The notes beneath the pieces were generated by a model. That model was not told where the DNA came from, did no database searches, and was given only the letters and a program-made list of their open reading frames with translations. A stretch of DNA of 64,000 bases, taken from NCBI GenBank assembly GCA_025331445.1, contig JAIWNE010000026.1, forward strand, positions 62,001-126,000. The letters run 5' to 3'. Source of the stretch: Blakeslea trispora (lineage: Eukaryota; Mucoromycota; Mucoromycetes; Mucorales; Choanephoraceae). Made by a program: the position numbers and the translations under genes. The number at the start of each line of letters is the position of its first letter. The first letter of the stretch is position 1. Positions 10,147-21,161 of the stretch are shown here, piece after piece.

Positions 10147-11916
10147 ATGTCAGCAACAAGCCTGCCCTATGAAATTCAACGCGAAGTTCTATCCTATTTA
10201 GATGAAATCGATCAAGATTCCTACAGCCTTGTATGCAAGCATTGGAGCAAGCCAGCACAACATATTAAATTCAAAAAAGTTATCTTAAAAAGCTCAAAGA
10301 AACTAAGCACGCTTATTGAACTATTGAAAAAGTCAGATGCTATCAAAGAATCAGTAAAAGAGGTGGAGCTGAGATCATCGATAACTTTAAAAATCACCAA
10401 GCAACACTATAAGTTGATCCATCTGACTCCCAATGTAAGGACACTTGTGGTTGAAGATGATGCTAATGAAATGTTCCGAGTTGTTCTGGAAGCGATAAAA
10501 CGCGGACACTGGCAAAACCTTGACTGTATCAATTTCTGTCCAAACTATACTAGTATGGGTATTGCTCCAGAGATGGAAGAAATGATAAGTAAATTGGCTG
10601 AAGACCGCTTTGCTCTTTTGACAGCCGGCCATGATCATGGAAACATGCTAGATAACTTGACTGACGAATATTATGATCTTGTGTTGGCCATCAAAGATAG
10701 GCTGTCTAGTCTCAACCTTAGGATAGCATGGTTACCTGAATCGGCTGATCAGCTCCAAAGCTCTCATCTCCCTTTGAATTTCACCAAGCAGACACGCTTT
10801 GATGCAGTCAAGCGCTTGACTTGCCATTCGGATCTATACACATCTGTTCAAATACTAGACAGTGCCTTTGACTTGTGTCCAAATGCTACAGAAGTGATGG
10901 TTTTCCCTTCTCATCTCAATATGCGCGAAGGCAAATTGGCGAAAATTGAACCGAATACAAAAGTCAAAAAACTTGTCATCTACTTGTGGAACCTCTCAGA
11001 GACTGTTTTAGATTATGTTTGTCGCAAGTTTCCAAAGCTTGAGGAATTCAAGCTAGATATCAGACCGTACAGTGAAGAAGGGGATTCAGATTTGATTTCA
11101 CCTGACGTATCAGCAGAAACCATAGCCAGAGTGGCTAGCTATACCAGCTCGCTCAAGTATTTCTCCTTGTCTATTGATGGAGCAGCAGATACCATGCCAT
11201 TTCTTAACGAGCTCACTAAGCTTCAGTGGAAAGGAAAATCATTGATCGATACATCTGAAGACTATCTTAGTGTTGCATGCAACAAATCTGGCAAAAAGTT
11301 CTCAGAGATGATTTACAGATGGCACACAGATAATTTTGGCATGTCACAAACCAGTATGCAGGCTTATTTAAACCAACTCGATGATCTTTCTCTTGATGAC
11401 TTGGGCCCCAAAAATGCTCGGATTCTGGCACACTGCACAAACCTTCAAACTCTTGGAATAACTTCATTCGATGGCTACAGCTATGGAGGTCCCTCATTGC
11501 CAATCACCCGTCTAAATGTGTCTCATGAGGGAAGAAACAGATCTTCTCTAAAGAAGTTCCTATCGTACACACCTCATCTGAAGATTGTGGAGTATGGCTG
11601 CCCTTCTAGACTCAATTTTGTAGTTGACATGCCCTCTGTCTCTTTTGATATATTGTTTTTGGCCCTCTTTGTTAGCAAAGGTATTGATATCATCAGTGTA
11701 CATGTAGTACGATCCGGAGTAGATAGATATTTTCAAACAAAGTTTCTCGGTGACGAACTCCTTGAAGTCAAAGACAGCGAGCCTGAAGAGCCATGGTTGG
11801 GATTCACGACGATGCATGTAAAAGTAATCTGCAAGGATATTAAGCGTATTGAAACAGGCAGACCATTGGAACTTGACCGGAGACGATTTGTTCATAACTT
11901 TGATTGGGCTGAATAA
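10147..11916 (+). CDS. F-box protein with leucine-rich-repeat-like body
   Basis: Single-exon gene of 589 residues. The start chosen is the ATG at 10147, directly before the F-box; the frame extends upstream only without an ATG. The F-box covers about residues 4-45 (SLPYEIQREVLSYLDEID, DSYSLVCKHWSKPAQHI). F-box proteins recruit substrates to SCF ubiquitin ligases through Skp1. The rest alternates leucine-rich strands and helices (TPNVRTLVVEDD, NTKVKKLVIYLWNLSE, KFPKLEEFKLDI, CTNLQTLGITSFDG) with the spacing of degenerate LRRs, as in many mucoralean F-box/LRR proteins. Substrate unknown. It sits alone between transposon debris and a long intergenic stretch. Confidence 0.85.
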   Translation: MSATSLPYEIQREVLSYLDEIDQDSYSLVCKHWSKPAQHIKFKKVILKSSKKLSTLIELLKKSDAIKESVKEVELRSSITLKITKQHYKLIHLTPNVRTLVVEDDANEMFRVVLEAIKRGHWQNLDCINFCPNYTSMGIAPEMEEMISKLAEDRFALLTAGHDHGNMLDNLTDEYYDLVLAIKDRLSSLNLRIAWLPESADQLQSSHLPLNFTKQTRFDAVKRLTCHSDLYTSVQILDSAFDLCPNATEVMVFPSHLNMREGKLAKIEPNTKVKKLVIYLWNLSETVLDYVCRKFPKLEEFKLDIRPYSEEGDSDLISPDVSAETIARVASYTSSLKYFSLSIDGAADTMPFLNELTKLQWKGKSLIDTSEDYLSVACNKSGKKFSEMIYRWHTDNFGMSQTSMQAYLNQLDDLSLDDLGPKNARILAHCTNLQTLGITSFDGYSYGGPSLPITRLNVSHEGRNRSSLKKFLSYTPHLKIVEYGCPSRLNFVVDMPSVSFDILFLALFVSKGIDIISVHVVRSGVDRYFQTKFLGDELLEVKDSEPEEPWLGFTTMHVKVICKDIKRIETGRPLELDRRRFVHNFDWAE

Positions 11917-13051
11917 ACAGAACCCAAAGTAGCATTTTTTTTTAATAATAAGAAAAACAAAAGCGATTTAACCATATTTTCCTTGTCTTTTCTTTCCTAT
12001 CCTACTTGTTTTATTATGGCCTAATTAATATGTGCAATGCTTATGAGGACTTCAAGAAGAAAGAAAATCTGTATCATAATTTCTTTTCTTTTTCCTGGTT
12101 AGAGAGAGAGAGAAGCTGTCAGGTAGAACTGTTCAATTGGTTCGACAAGATTTTCTCTATTTTTTTTTAAAGAGGAGAATGTGACTGACTCTGCTAGGCA
12201 ATTCTATGATTTTTGATTTAGCAAAGTTCTCCCATAGACAGCTTATTGATGGAAGATGCTAACATTGTATGTCGATTAGAAGATTTTTATGAAAAAAAAA
12301 AAAGAAATATGAAAATAAGGGGGTGTTTCTAAAATAATTTTCTGAGGTCTTGAGTTGTTTAAGAGAAATATGAGCTCGGGTTTGCGTAATCAACAGGCAC
12401 AAGCACAAACAGTATTGAGTCACTGTTGTATAGTTTCATTGAGAATGAGAGGAAAAAAAATATTAACATTATTATCGAGAAAATAAACTTTTTGCTTTCT
12501 ACAGTTTGAAGAATTTACTTGCAGAATTGGTAGGCATGAAACCATCAAGAGACATATATCTTGTGCCAACAAAATAATTCACAAGCACATCTGATTTCAA
12601 GCTCTTTTTTTTTCTTTATCCGTCAGTACATTCAAATATGATATCTACCTTCTACTTGTCAACAATGTTTGATACTAAACTTTCGGGGTCTTTTTTTTTT
12701 ATCTAAAGCTAGTTAGAGTATATCTATTCTCTGAAAAACTAAAATGTAATTTCTTTACACCAGCCACCTTTCTTCCTCTTACTCTTTCACCCTTAAAAGA
12801 AGCATTGTTTACACAAATGAAAAAAAAAAAAAACAGTGAGCCATTGTATTACCATAAAAGGCAACCTAATACCAGCAACTCCTGACTTTCGTCACATAAA
12901 GTGGGGTTGTCCTACAGCCAGAAGAGGAGTGGCAATTAATAATAATAATTAAAAAAAAAAAAACTCGAATTTTTTTTTTCTCTCTTTCTTTTTTTCTCTT
13001 TCAACTGTTCCAGAAAACAACGAATTTGATGAATTCAACAATAAGCTAAAT
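11917..13051. other. Intergenic region with pyrimidine-rich promoter of the lipase gene
   Basis: About 1.1 kb, AT-rich, with many homopolymer A or T runs. The last 100 bp before the lipase start (about 12950-13010) hold a poly-A run followed by a long C/T tract, a common fungal promoter pattern. No gene seen. Confidence 0.5.
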
Positions 13052-15186
13052 ATGGCAAAGGGTAGAAACAGACTTTACTTTGCGATCGCTTTTGTCATCT
13101 CCTCTATTCCTTCTATTTTTGCATTCTATGCCCTTCAACATGACCTTACGTTACTCAGCTCGCTTCTATTTGCCCTTTCTATCATCAGTCTGGGGCTCTC
13201 GACTTTTCTGTTTCTGGGCTACAAGACAGTCAAACATGGTACGCCCATGGTCTTGGCTATCCTGGCCAGTATCAGTCGATGTCTTACACCTCTCTCTCGA
13301 CTACTTGCTCGAACCATCGTGATTGGTCCTGTGCTAGCACTCATCATTCGTACATTCTTCTTCTTGGGTTTTATTGTGCTATTGATGAGCGATCAACTGA
13401 TTAGAGCCTGTTTTCGGTTCTTTATTGGTAAACATCCTTCCGGTCGAGATTATTGTAAGTCAATTTTCCTTTCAAGCTGGCATCTTTACATGAGGGTTAA
13501 TTCTGTCTTTTTTCTTTTAGCCATCACTAGTGCAATGGATCCTCATTTAGGTTTGTTTGATCCGACTATACCGGAATTCAGTTATTTGGAAAACAGTGAA
13601 TTGTTCAAGCAGCGAAAAGAATTACGTATGACAGAACAAGATGGCCCTGAGTCACGTGCATTAACTGCATTGCTAAAGCGACCCAAGTATTCGGTGTCCT
13701 TGGCCTATACCCTCTCAGTTGCCAGTAAGCTTGTCTATGAAGATGTGGATGTGATTAAGCATGAATTAAAAAAATCAGGATTCAACGTCGATACAGCATT
13801 TCGTCCTATTGCTTATAAGGTAATTGAGAGTAACTTTCAATAGAGAGAGAGAAGAAACTAACCTTCAAAAAACAGAATATTTGTGCATTTATTACAGAAA
13901 AAGATGATGATATTTTATTGGTATTTCGAGGGTAAAAAGAGAGAAAAAAAAGAAAAAGGCATTGTTCGTCTTTTATACAAGTTATACTCAACTCTTTTTT
14001 TTTTTGAGGTTAGGACCAACCCATTGAATATTCAAAACTATATCACCAATCTTACTTTTAATATGACTGAAATCAAAGCCAGTTGGGGTCCTATGGGAAG
14101 GGTTCATAAAGGATTTTGGAAGGCAATGGGCGAACCACCTGTTCGGCGCAAGACATCCACCACCAGTGAGGATACAGTAGATCATCAGTCTCATGACACT
14201 CCAGGCACTGCACCGAAAAACTCAGCTGTATTGCGGATTGAGTTGACCAATACCTCAGTCTATCGTACGGTTATGTCAGCCATTCAGGGCACAGCCAAGA
14301 TCATTAGCTTCTTATCAACCAACCTGTTTCATCATGTCAAGGAGCCCATCGACAGTACCTGGGTAGGTCCCGATATCGATATTCGAAGCAACAGCATGTT
14401 TATTCAGGCAGAACAACATATTCTTAGCTTAATGATGATGGATCAGAATACACAGGAAAAAAGACGATCGGGTCTATCCCATAGTCGAATGACTTCATGG
14501 CAAAACAAAAAGAAGAAGCGGTTGTTTATTACAGGACATTCATTGGGAGGTGCAATGGGTACCATTTTTTTGGCTAAAATGCTACAGTCAAAGAGTCCGT
14601 TATTAGACCATTTTGCTGGCCTCTATACGTTTGGACAACCCAAGATTGGTGATGCCGAATTCGCTAAAGTATTCAGTCCAAGCATGACTAGTAAAATATT
14701 TCATCATGTCTATAATAATGACATTATACCACGAGTCCCCGTTCTAGGTGATTATGAGTAACGTATTCATTTCTTTCATCTATCTCTTCATTCACTCATT
14801 TTCTCTTTTCTTCTAGTACACCTCCAGGCTCACTTGTGTATATTGACTCTGCCTACAACATGACTATCTATCCGCCTAACCCTTATACCAATGAACCTGT
14901 ACCTGTGCGTGCTATTTCATTCTTACATCTCTCTGGTCTATTGAATCGCTTTGTGATCCGTCGATTACCTCTCGAAAACCGAATCCGCATCTTATTCCGT
15001 ATCCTGTTTCCCTTTTTCCTCAACGATCATTTCCCCTGTGATTACAGTAAGAGTCTTCAAAAAGGACGTGTTCAAAGTGTGATTATGGGTGCTGGCGGAT
15101 TAGAAGGCGGTCATGAGGATGATCAGTTTAAAAAGAGACCTAGTTTACAACGTAGATATAGTATTGTAGATGTTTCCACTTTATGA
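13052..15186 (+). CDS. Membrane-anchored class 3 lipase (alpha/beta hydrolase)
   Basis: Exons 13052-13454, 13521-13829, 13898-13931, 14014-14757 and 14817-15186 give 619 residues. The first exon encodes three or four membrane helices (LYFAIAFVISSIPSIFAFYA, LSSLLFALSIISLGLSTFLF, LIIRTFFFLGFIVLLM). The hydrolase part starts near residue 200 (SVASKLVYEDVDVIKHEL) and includes ILLVFRGTNPLNIQNY, the nucleophile elbow GHSLGGA (Ser codon 14540-14542), FGQPKIGDAEFAKVF and YNNDIIPRVP, which carries the likely catalytic Asp. This is the lipase_3 family of triacylglycerol lipases. The transmembrane N-terminus suggests action at a membrane or lipid body rather than secretion. Its stop codon overlaps the end of the UNC50 gene on the other strand. 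Exon 3 is only 34 nt; the frame KDDDILLVFRG fixes its borders. Confidence 0.9.
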
Positions 15187-16234
15187 AAAATAAAAGCTTA
15201 ATACAAAATGAGGCATATGAAAGCCAACAAACGAAGCCACCATCAAGACAATCGAAAGACACATTGGATACAGGAACAACTCTGTATGCACTAAAAAGGG
15301 AAGTGCTATCATTTGCATATTATTTAGAAAGAGATTTGGAAAATATATTCTTTTCTTTTTCTTACCACTGAATCCCAAGAAGGTACCAAAGAGATACCAT
15401 ATAAACGCAATACTATACATCAGATTGCCTATCAACACAGAAGCCCAATAGTTTTGATTCAGCAAGGGTAGGAACAAGAGTTGAATGATATTCAAGATCA
15501 ACAAGACAGGTACTGAAGCGTTGCAATGGACATCAAATGCATAAGCCCATTCTACCTTCTGAGTGATAGCATAGTTGTGAATAGGTTGAGTCAAGATGTG
15601 GTTAGCTATGGACCAGGTCATGGTTGATACAAGGGCTCCAATCAAGCAATTCGTGCCAATCATAAACATCATCAAACGAACAATACCCCATATGTCTAAT
15701 CGATAAGTCCATCCCCAAGCAAGGGCAGACACTGAGAAGAAGAAGATTTAAGGATATTTGTGAAATCAATGTTCATATAAGCTTACAGATGGTAAAGCAA
15801 ATCAAAAGCAAAAGAAAAGCAGGATCATCTCTGGCCCATTGATTCTTTGTTTCTATAGAAACCATTGTTGTTATTGCCTTGAATTAATCATTTTTTTTTC
15901 GAGTTTGCTCACTTTACGCTTATGATAATAGATATTTCGATATCTATGAAGAGTTAGTACAGCCACAATAAACACTTTTGTTTTTGTTTTTCTTTACACT
16001 CTTCTGGGTGATATGATTAAATAACCTAGCTGCCAAAATGCGAGCTATAAAGAAAAAAAAAAGATCAGTTATAAAGCCAAATCAGTCAAAAGTCAAGTCA
16101 AAAAATACTTCAAAGTCCATGTGTGGAAAATGAAAAAATCGCTTTAGAAAAGGCCCATGTCGACGCGATCGGTGTGGATCGTAATGAAAGGATGGCGATG
16201 TGTTGGTATATGATGTTGGTAATAAAGAAGCCAT
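15181..16234 (-). CDS. UNC50/GMH1 family inner-membrane (Golgi) protein
   Basis: UNC50 proteins (Gmh1 in yeast) are Golgi membrane proteins linked to Arf-GEF function and receptor trafficking. Exons: 16109-16234, 15998-16044, 15918-15943, 15787-15852, 15366-15731 and 15181-15305, giving 251 residues. Key stretches are SPRRVYRNIYYHKQTKNQWA, ARDDPAFLLLLICFTI, WAYAFDVHCNASVPVLLIL, FLPLLNQNYWASVLIGN and FLGFSALPFLVHTELFLYP. All are hallmarks of the family, and several membrane segments are evident. Length fits the usual 250-270. One exon is just 26 nt. The TAA stop (15181-15183) lies immediately next to the TGA stop of the lipase on the other strand, so the two reading frames overlap by 6 nt. Confidence 0.93.
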
Positions 16235-18258
16235 CTTGAAGTATCCTCAGCAATAACACAAATCTCGTCTAACAAAAAAAAAAAAATGAATCAAATTGAA
16301 ATAAAGAATTACAGGCGCAGTTTCAATACTTCTGTTCCTTTATGCTGACTCTGTACTTGATGAAATGTATTTCCTCATTTTCTCTATCAAATTATAATCA
16401 TTGTAATTCCTCTGTTTGGAAAAATAAGATGCTTTTAAAGGCTTGATATTTCAAGTGATTTAACTTGAGGATACATATCAAATAATGTATGTTTTGTTTG
16501 CTAGAGCACTGCTTCTGGCTTTTTAACAGAAGAAAAGGGGGTGAAAGGCTGGAAAGAAGATCAAAAATTGACATGTAACATTCAGAAAATGTCAAAATTA
16601 AACGTCAGCTGAGGGATGATTATCTCTCCACTCACCAGGTAGAAAAAATTAAACACACCTTCAGGACTAAGAGTTGGGGAAACTACAATCGGTGAACACT
16701 AGATATGTTATCATACTTTGACGGAGCAAGCAAGTATGAAGTAAAACATGTATTCTTGTAGGCAATTTATTCAACTAAAATGGTAGCTTATGCATCAATG
16801 TCTTGGCTTGAAATGCCAATAAATCACTGGCCTATTTCATTGAGAGGGAGAAGGGGAAATACCCGCGACTGTTGGACCCTAAAATAAGGTAGTCTTGTAG
16901 CGCACAGAAGTTATCCATACCTGATTTGACCCAAGTTAACAAAGGCAGTCTAGTTGTGAGGATGGTTATAGCTGAAACTTATAAACTCATGCCTGAGCAC
17001 GAACAGGGTGAGTGAGTTTCCTTGCAAGAGACAGGCCCTTCCCTCTCGAAAAAGCGTGTTCCTATTCAAAAGAAAAAGAGGGAAAACACATCTTTTTTCT
17101 TTATCTTGTAAAGTAAGTTGACCACATTACTAACCAATGCCCTCACTGGCTGATATATTGATTGTTTGCTCTATATAATGGACACTTTGATTCTTTGTTT
17201 AATGGTACAAAAAGACCAATACCCTGCTTTTAGCATGTAAAGAGAAAAAAAAATCGGCATAGATCATTTACCATGATTACTATTCATTATTCTGCAGTAA
17301 GAAAAGAAAAAAAAAAGAGAGAGAGAATAGGATGATATATGGATGATCTTGTATCAATAAAAGCATGCAACCCTAATCATGTCATACAAGTAACTATATG
17401 CCATTCATATGTAGATGTGCTTGTCTCAATAGTTGGTTGTACTTGTGATTTAGACAATTGAAGAAAAAAGAATTTGCCTCAACATCAGAGAAGTAGACAA
17501 TGCTGAGACTTGCTTTGATGCCCATATCGGCGAATCTCATTGACTCAGTGTCTCTCATTGTGCCTAGACTGCTTCATGTAGTATATGGTGCTAACAATGT
17601 CTACATGTTTTTTTTTCCTATTTTGTCTTGGTACAGTGATACACTGTTCAAAAAAGATGGTAAGCCCTTGCTTGCTTCAATATCTGACAAGAATCATTGA
17701 GTCTCACTAAGCATGAGAAGATCAACCAAGCCTATTTAGCTCGTAGTCAATGCAGCCTATGCTAAGACTATGCAGAATTTAAATAGAAGCAATTTATCAA
17801 GGGCCTTCTGGAAACATCGCTTGTCATTTATCATTCAGATAGGTAATTCACCTAACCAAACAAAGCTGTTGATTGCTAATCGACAACTATCAGCCATTGT
17901 CCTTCAAGTTGTTTGATTTCTCTACGCTCCTTTCTTTATTGCTCTTATTTGAATCATAAACTCACTTGGATCTGCACCTATTATGAATATTTAAATAGCA
18001 GTGTGATATAGGGAATCGCATCAAAGAAAACAGAGGTACTGCAAATTAGAAGCTCTGATTCATTACATTTAAACAAAGAATCTCAAAACTTACAACTCAA
18101 AAACAGACTATTTAGGGGGGGGGGCTATGCTCTTTTTCATCATTACACATTTTTCTTTCTATTTCAAACTCAATGTTAGCATGAATGATGAATTGGTGAT
18201 TTTTTGTTTTTCTTTCTCTCTCTGTTTCTGTTGTGTACAATAAAGAAGAAGAAGGACT
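16235..18258. other. Long intergenic region between UNC50 and HID1
   Basis: About 2 kb. It should hold both divergent promoters. A G10 run lies near 18115-18124 and C/T tracts precede the HID1 start. Open stretches around 17500-17930 have no recognisable protein and are probably chance. Confidence 0.5.
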
Positions 18259-21120
18259 ATGGGTGCTACAGATAGTAAACTTGCCTTCAGAAAAGGTGTA
18301 TTTCGACTATTTGAAGAAAAGGTAAGCAAAGAAAGAGAGAGAGAGAGAGAAAAAAGAAAATAGCACCTAATTTATCTTTCTATAGCATATACCCACAAGT
18401 GCAGATGACTATTGGACTTTGGTAAATAGTGTGATTGACTCGAGAGAATAGATCAGGGTTATTGAAAAACATCAGTTTTGGACTTTACCTGAATCGGTTG
18501 ATGATGTCTATACACTTGTTAGTGCAACGGACATTCGAAAAGCAAGAGATCATGCTATTGAGAATTTAGAAACATTGATAGACAAAGTAAAGTATTCTCC
18601 CCTCCTCTGATATTGTGTTGTTGCAAAACCTATGATCCAGTCATTAAGCCTTTTTTTTCTAAAGATTATGGAACATATGCATCGATTGTTACAGGCTACA
18701 GCGCCTATTCCATCTATTCAACTATTGAATTGTTGTCGTGTACTTACACGCATTATGCCGTACATCTTTGAGAGTCCAGACTGTGCAGAATGGGAACACA
18801 AGTTTTTTTGGACATTGGACGCGTCGAAAACAAACTCATTACCTCGAGGAGAACATTTATTGCTATGTAGAGTATTCATTCTGTTGACAGTAGAGATGGG
18901 GAAGAAAGAGACTAATGCGTGCAAGGCGATTCTTATAGTGACACTACAATGCTTGTTTTTGGCAGGATTTACATTACCCCAATCGATGGGAACAGCACAA
19001 TCCCGAGTGAATTTTGTGATTTGGGAGACAGGCGTAGGTTCATCTGCACCAATAGGATCATCGCGCGATAACGATATGAATCGAACCGAGGTATTGCGTC
19101 TATTAACTGTCTTGTTGTCGAAATCAATCTATGTACCACCCAGTCTATTGACCACACAAGAGGATCGTTGGCTTCATTATATGGTCAGTAAAGTAGAGCG
19201 TAAAGTCGTCTTGGCATTTTTGTGTAGCATGATCAATACAGCCTGTAAATTCAACCCAATGGGCTGGACAGCTGTTCCTTATAATCACATCGTCTTTTCG
19301 GACCCCCGAGAACATTTAGTGGCCCTCTGTTTGCGTGGACTGTTGATTGTGCTAGATTATCACTCCAATATACCGGAACAAGGGGGAGAAGAAGGGGATC
19401 AAGCCAAAAGACAGGAATCGGTGAATGAAAATGCATTCCGATACTACCTCTCTAAATTACATCGAGCTCAAGATTTTCAGTTCTCCATTGATGGTATTTA
19501 CCGTATTTTGAGTAGTCCTATGCAAGTAAAGTACCCAGGATATGTGTCATATTAAAAGTTAATCTAAGTTCTCGTTTCCATTGGATAGACCTTGAACAGT
19601 TACTTGCCTGGATCATCCAAGCGAGTTCGTTGCCATGTAGAAATGATGATGTTGTGCTGGAAACTACTTGAAGTGAATAATGTAAGCTAGCTTGTTATTC
19701 AGAAAGGGGCATCACCTCAACTCTTTTTTTTTTTCTTAGCGCTTTAGAAAATATTTAATAGAAACAGAAAGGGCATTGGATCTTATGGTTGTCTTGCTCT
19801 ATTATGCTAGCGAAAACAAGTTGGATCCATGTATGTGGCTGATTAAACAGAAATGACTGATTAGCTTATGTGTTTGTTCGACTAGCTCAAGTAGGCTTAG
19901 TACGTATGTGTACTTTTATACTTCAGACACTATCATCCGATAGAACGTTCAGTGTCAAGTTAAACAAGCCATTTGATGGACACAGTGCACTTCCTGTCAA
20001 TATCAAAATACCTAACTTTCATGGCACCTATGCTGATTACCTTATTCTTGTAAGTGTTGTTTGCATGAGAAAATAAATCCATGGGACTGATTTCTTTTTG
20101 GGCGACAAGACTATCTTTTCTTTGATTGCTTCTTCTCGGGGTGCTCTTTCTACTCTTTATCCCGCCATGATCAAGACAATCACCAACATAGCACCTTATT
20201 TGAAGCACCTTTCTTCTACTACATCCAACAAATTGGTCGCTTTATTTGGTTCAATGTCTGCACCTGGTTTTCTGTTGGCAGATGAACTAAATCATCTTTT
20301 GCCCGGATATCTCTTGGAAGCCTTCAATCATATCCTTCAATTTCAATTCTCAAGCAAGTATCATTTTTTTTTAATGAAAAGGAACGGGATGATTGATCCT
20401 TTCTCTCTTTTAGATAATCCACATTTTGTCTATGCTATATTACGTGGTCATCGGAAATTTCAAAAGCTAGCTGAATTTAACTTGGAGAATGGCTTGATGG
20501 AGATTGAAAGACATTTAAAGAGACAACAGGAGGATGGCTCTCAAGAAGGTAATCACGATTTATCTGAAAAGGCAAAAGGTAAATTACCAGAGTCTTTATC
20601 GCGTGTGTCAAGTGGATCGAGTGGTATTACCACACCTCAAAGACAATCCAGTGTATCTTCTATTGGATCAATGGCATTACCTGGTGCAAAAAATGGATTT
20701 ATACCAACAGATCAATGGGTAAGTTTTCTTTTAAGAGGAGAGTAAGATGATGAAAGCTAACCCCCTTTTTTTTATTTGTGGTTATTAAAGGTGAATCAAT
20801 GGCATGCCAAATTACCTTTGGATGCTATCATGACTTTGATTGATGAATTAGGAGATCAACTAGAATCTCAGCAGAGCCATGAACAACTACTGGAATTCCT
20901 AAGCAATGCACCTACAGACAAATTACCACCTGCACAACCTATAGTGATTCGAAACTTTCAATGGACAGATCCCCTTGTGATTTGGTTTCGTAGTATGTTA
21001 TGGGGACAGGCTTATATTGCCTCTGTCTCGAGTTATGGTCCTTGGAATAACACTCATGTCAAACTGTTTCATATTAAGCAACCTCAACCTGCTACTCCCT
21101 CATTAGACACTCGTTCTTAA
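18259..21120 (+). CDS. HID1 domain protein (Golgi/dense-core vesicle trafficking)
   Basis: HID1 proteins are peripheral Golgi proteins with an N-myristoylation signal; the fission yeast relative is Hid1/Ftp105. Exons: 18259-18321, 18386-18421, 18476-18586, 18665-19525, 19589-19681, 19740-19830, 19886-20049, 20110-20353, 20414-20718 and 20791-21120, giving 765 residues. The start MGATDSKLAFRKGVFRLFE has the Gly-2 of a myristoylation site and is typical of the family. Other marks are FWTLPESVDDVYTLV, GLVRMCTFILQTLSSDRTF, NIAPYLKHLSS and NNPHFVYAILRGHRKFQKL. The intron at 20354-20413 uses a GC donor (GCAAGT); only that splice keeps NNPHFVYAIL in frame. The acceptor of exon 7 could instead be 19864, which would make a 34-nt intron and add seven residues. 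A Ser-rich linker lies near residues 580-640. Confidence 0.9.
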
Positions 21121-21161
21121 TAATAAAAAGAGAAAAACAACAAAGCCTTTCTAGATATGTT

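Noticed and set aside
13898..13991. Reading the lipase exon 3 in the frame KKMMIFYWYFEG
   Set aside because: The frame KDDDILLVFRG joins both neighbours in phase and matches the lipase beta-strand before GTNPLN.
17500..17700. 66-codon plus-strand frame and a following open stretch to 17930
   Set aside because: No recognisable motif or codon pattern; lengths are expected by chance in AT-rich DNA of this size.
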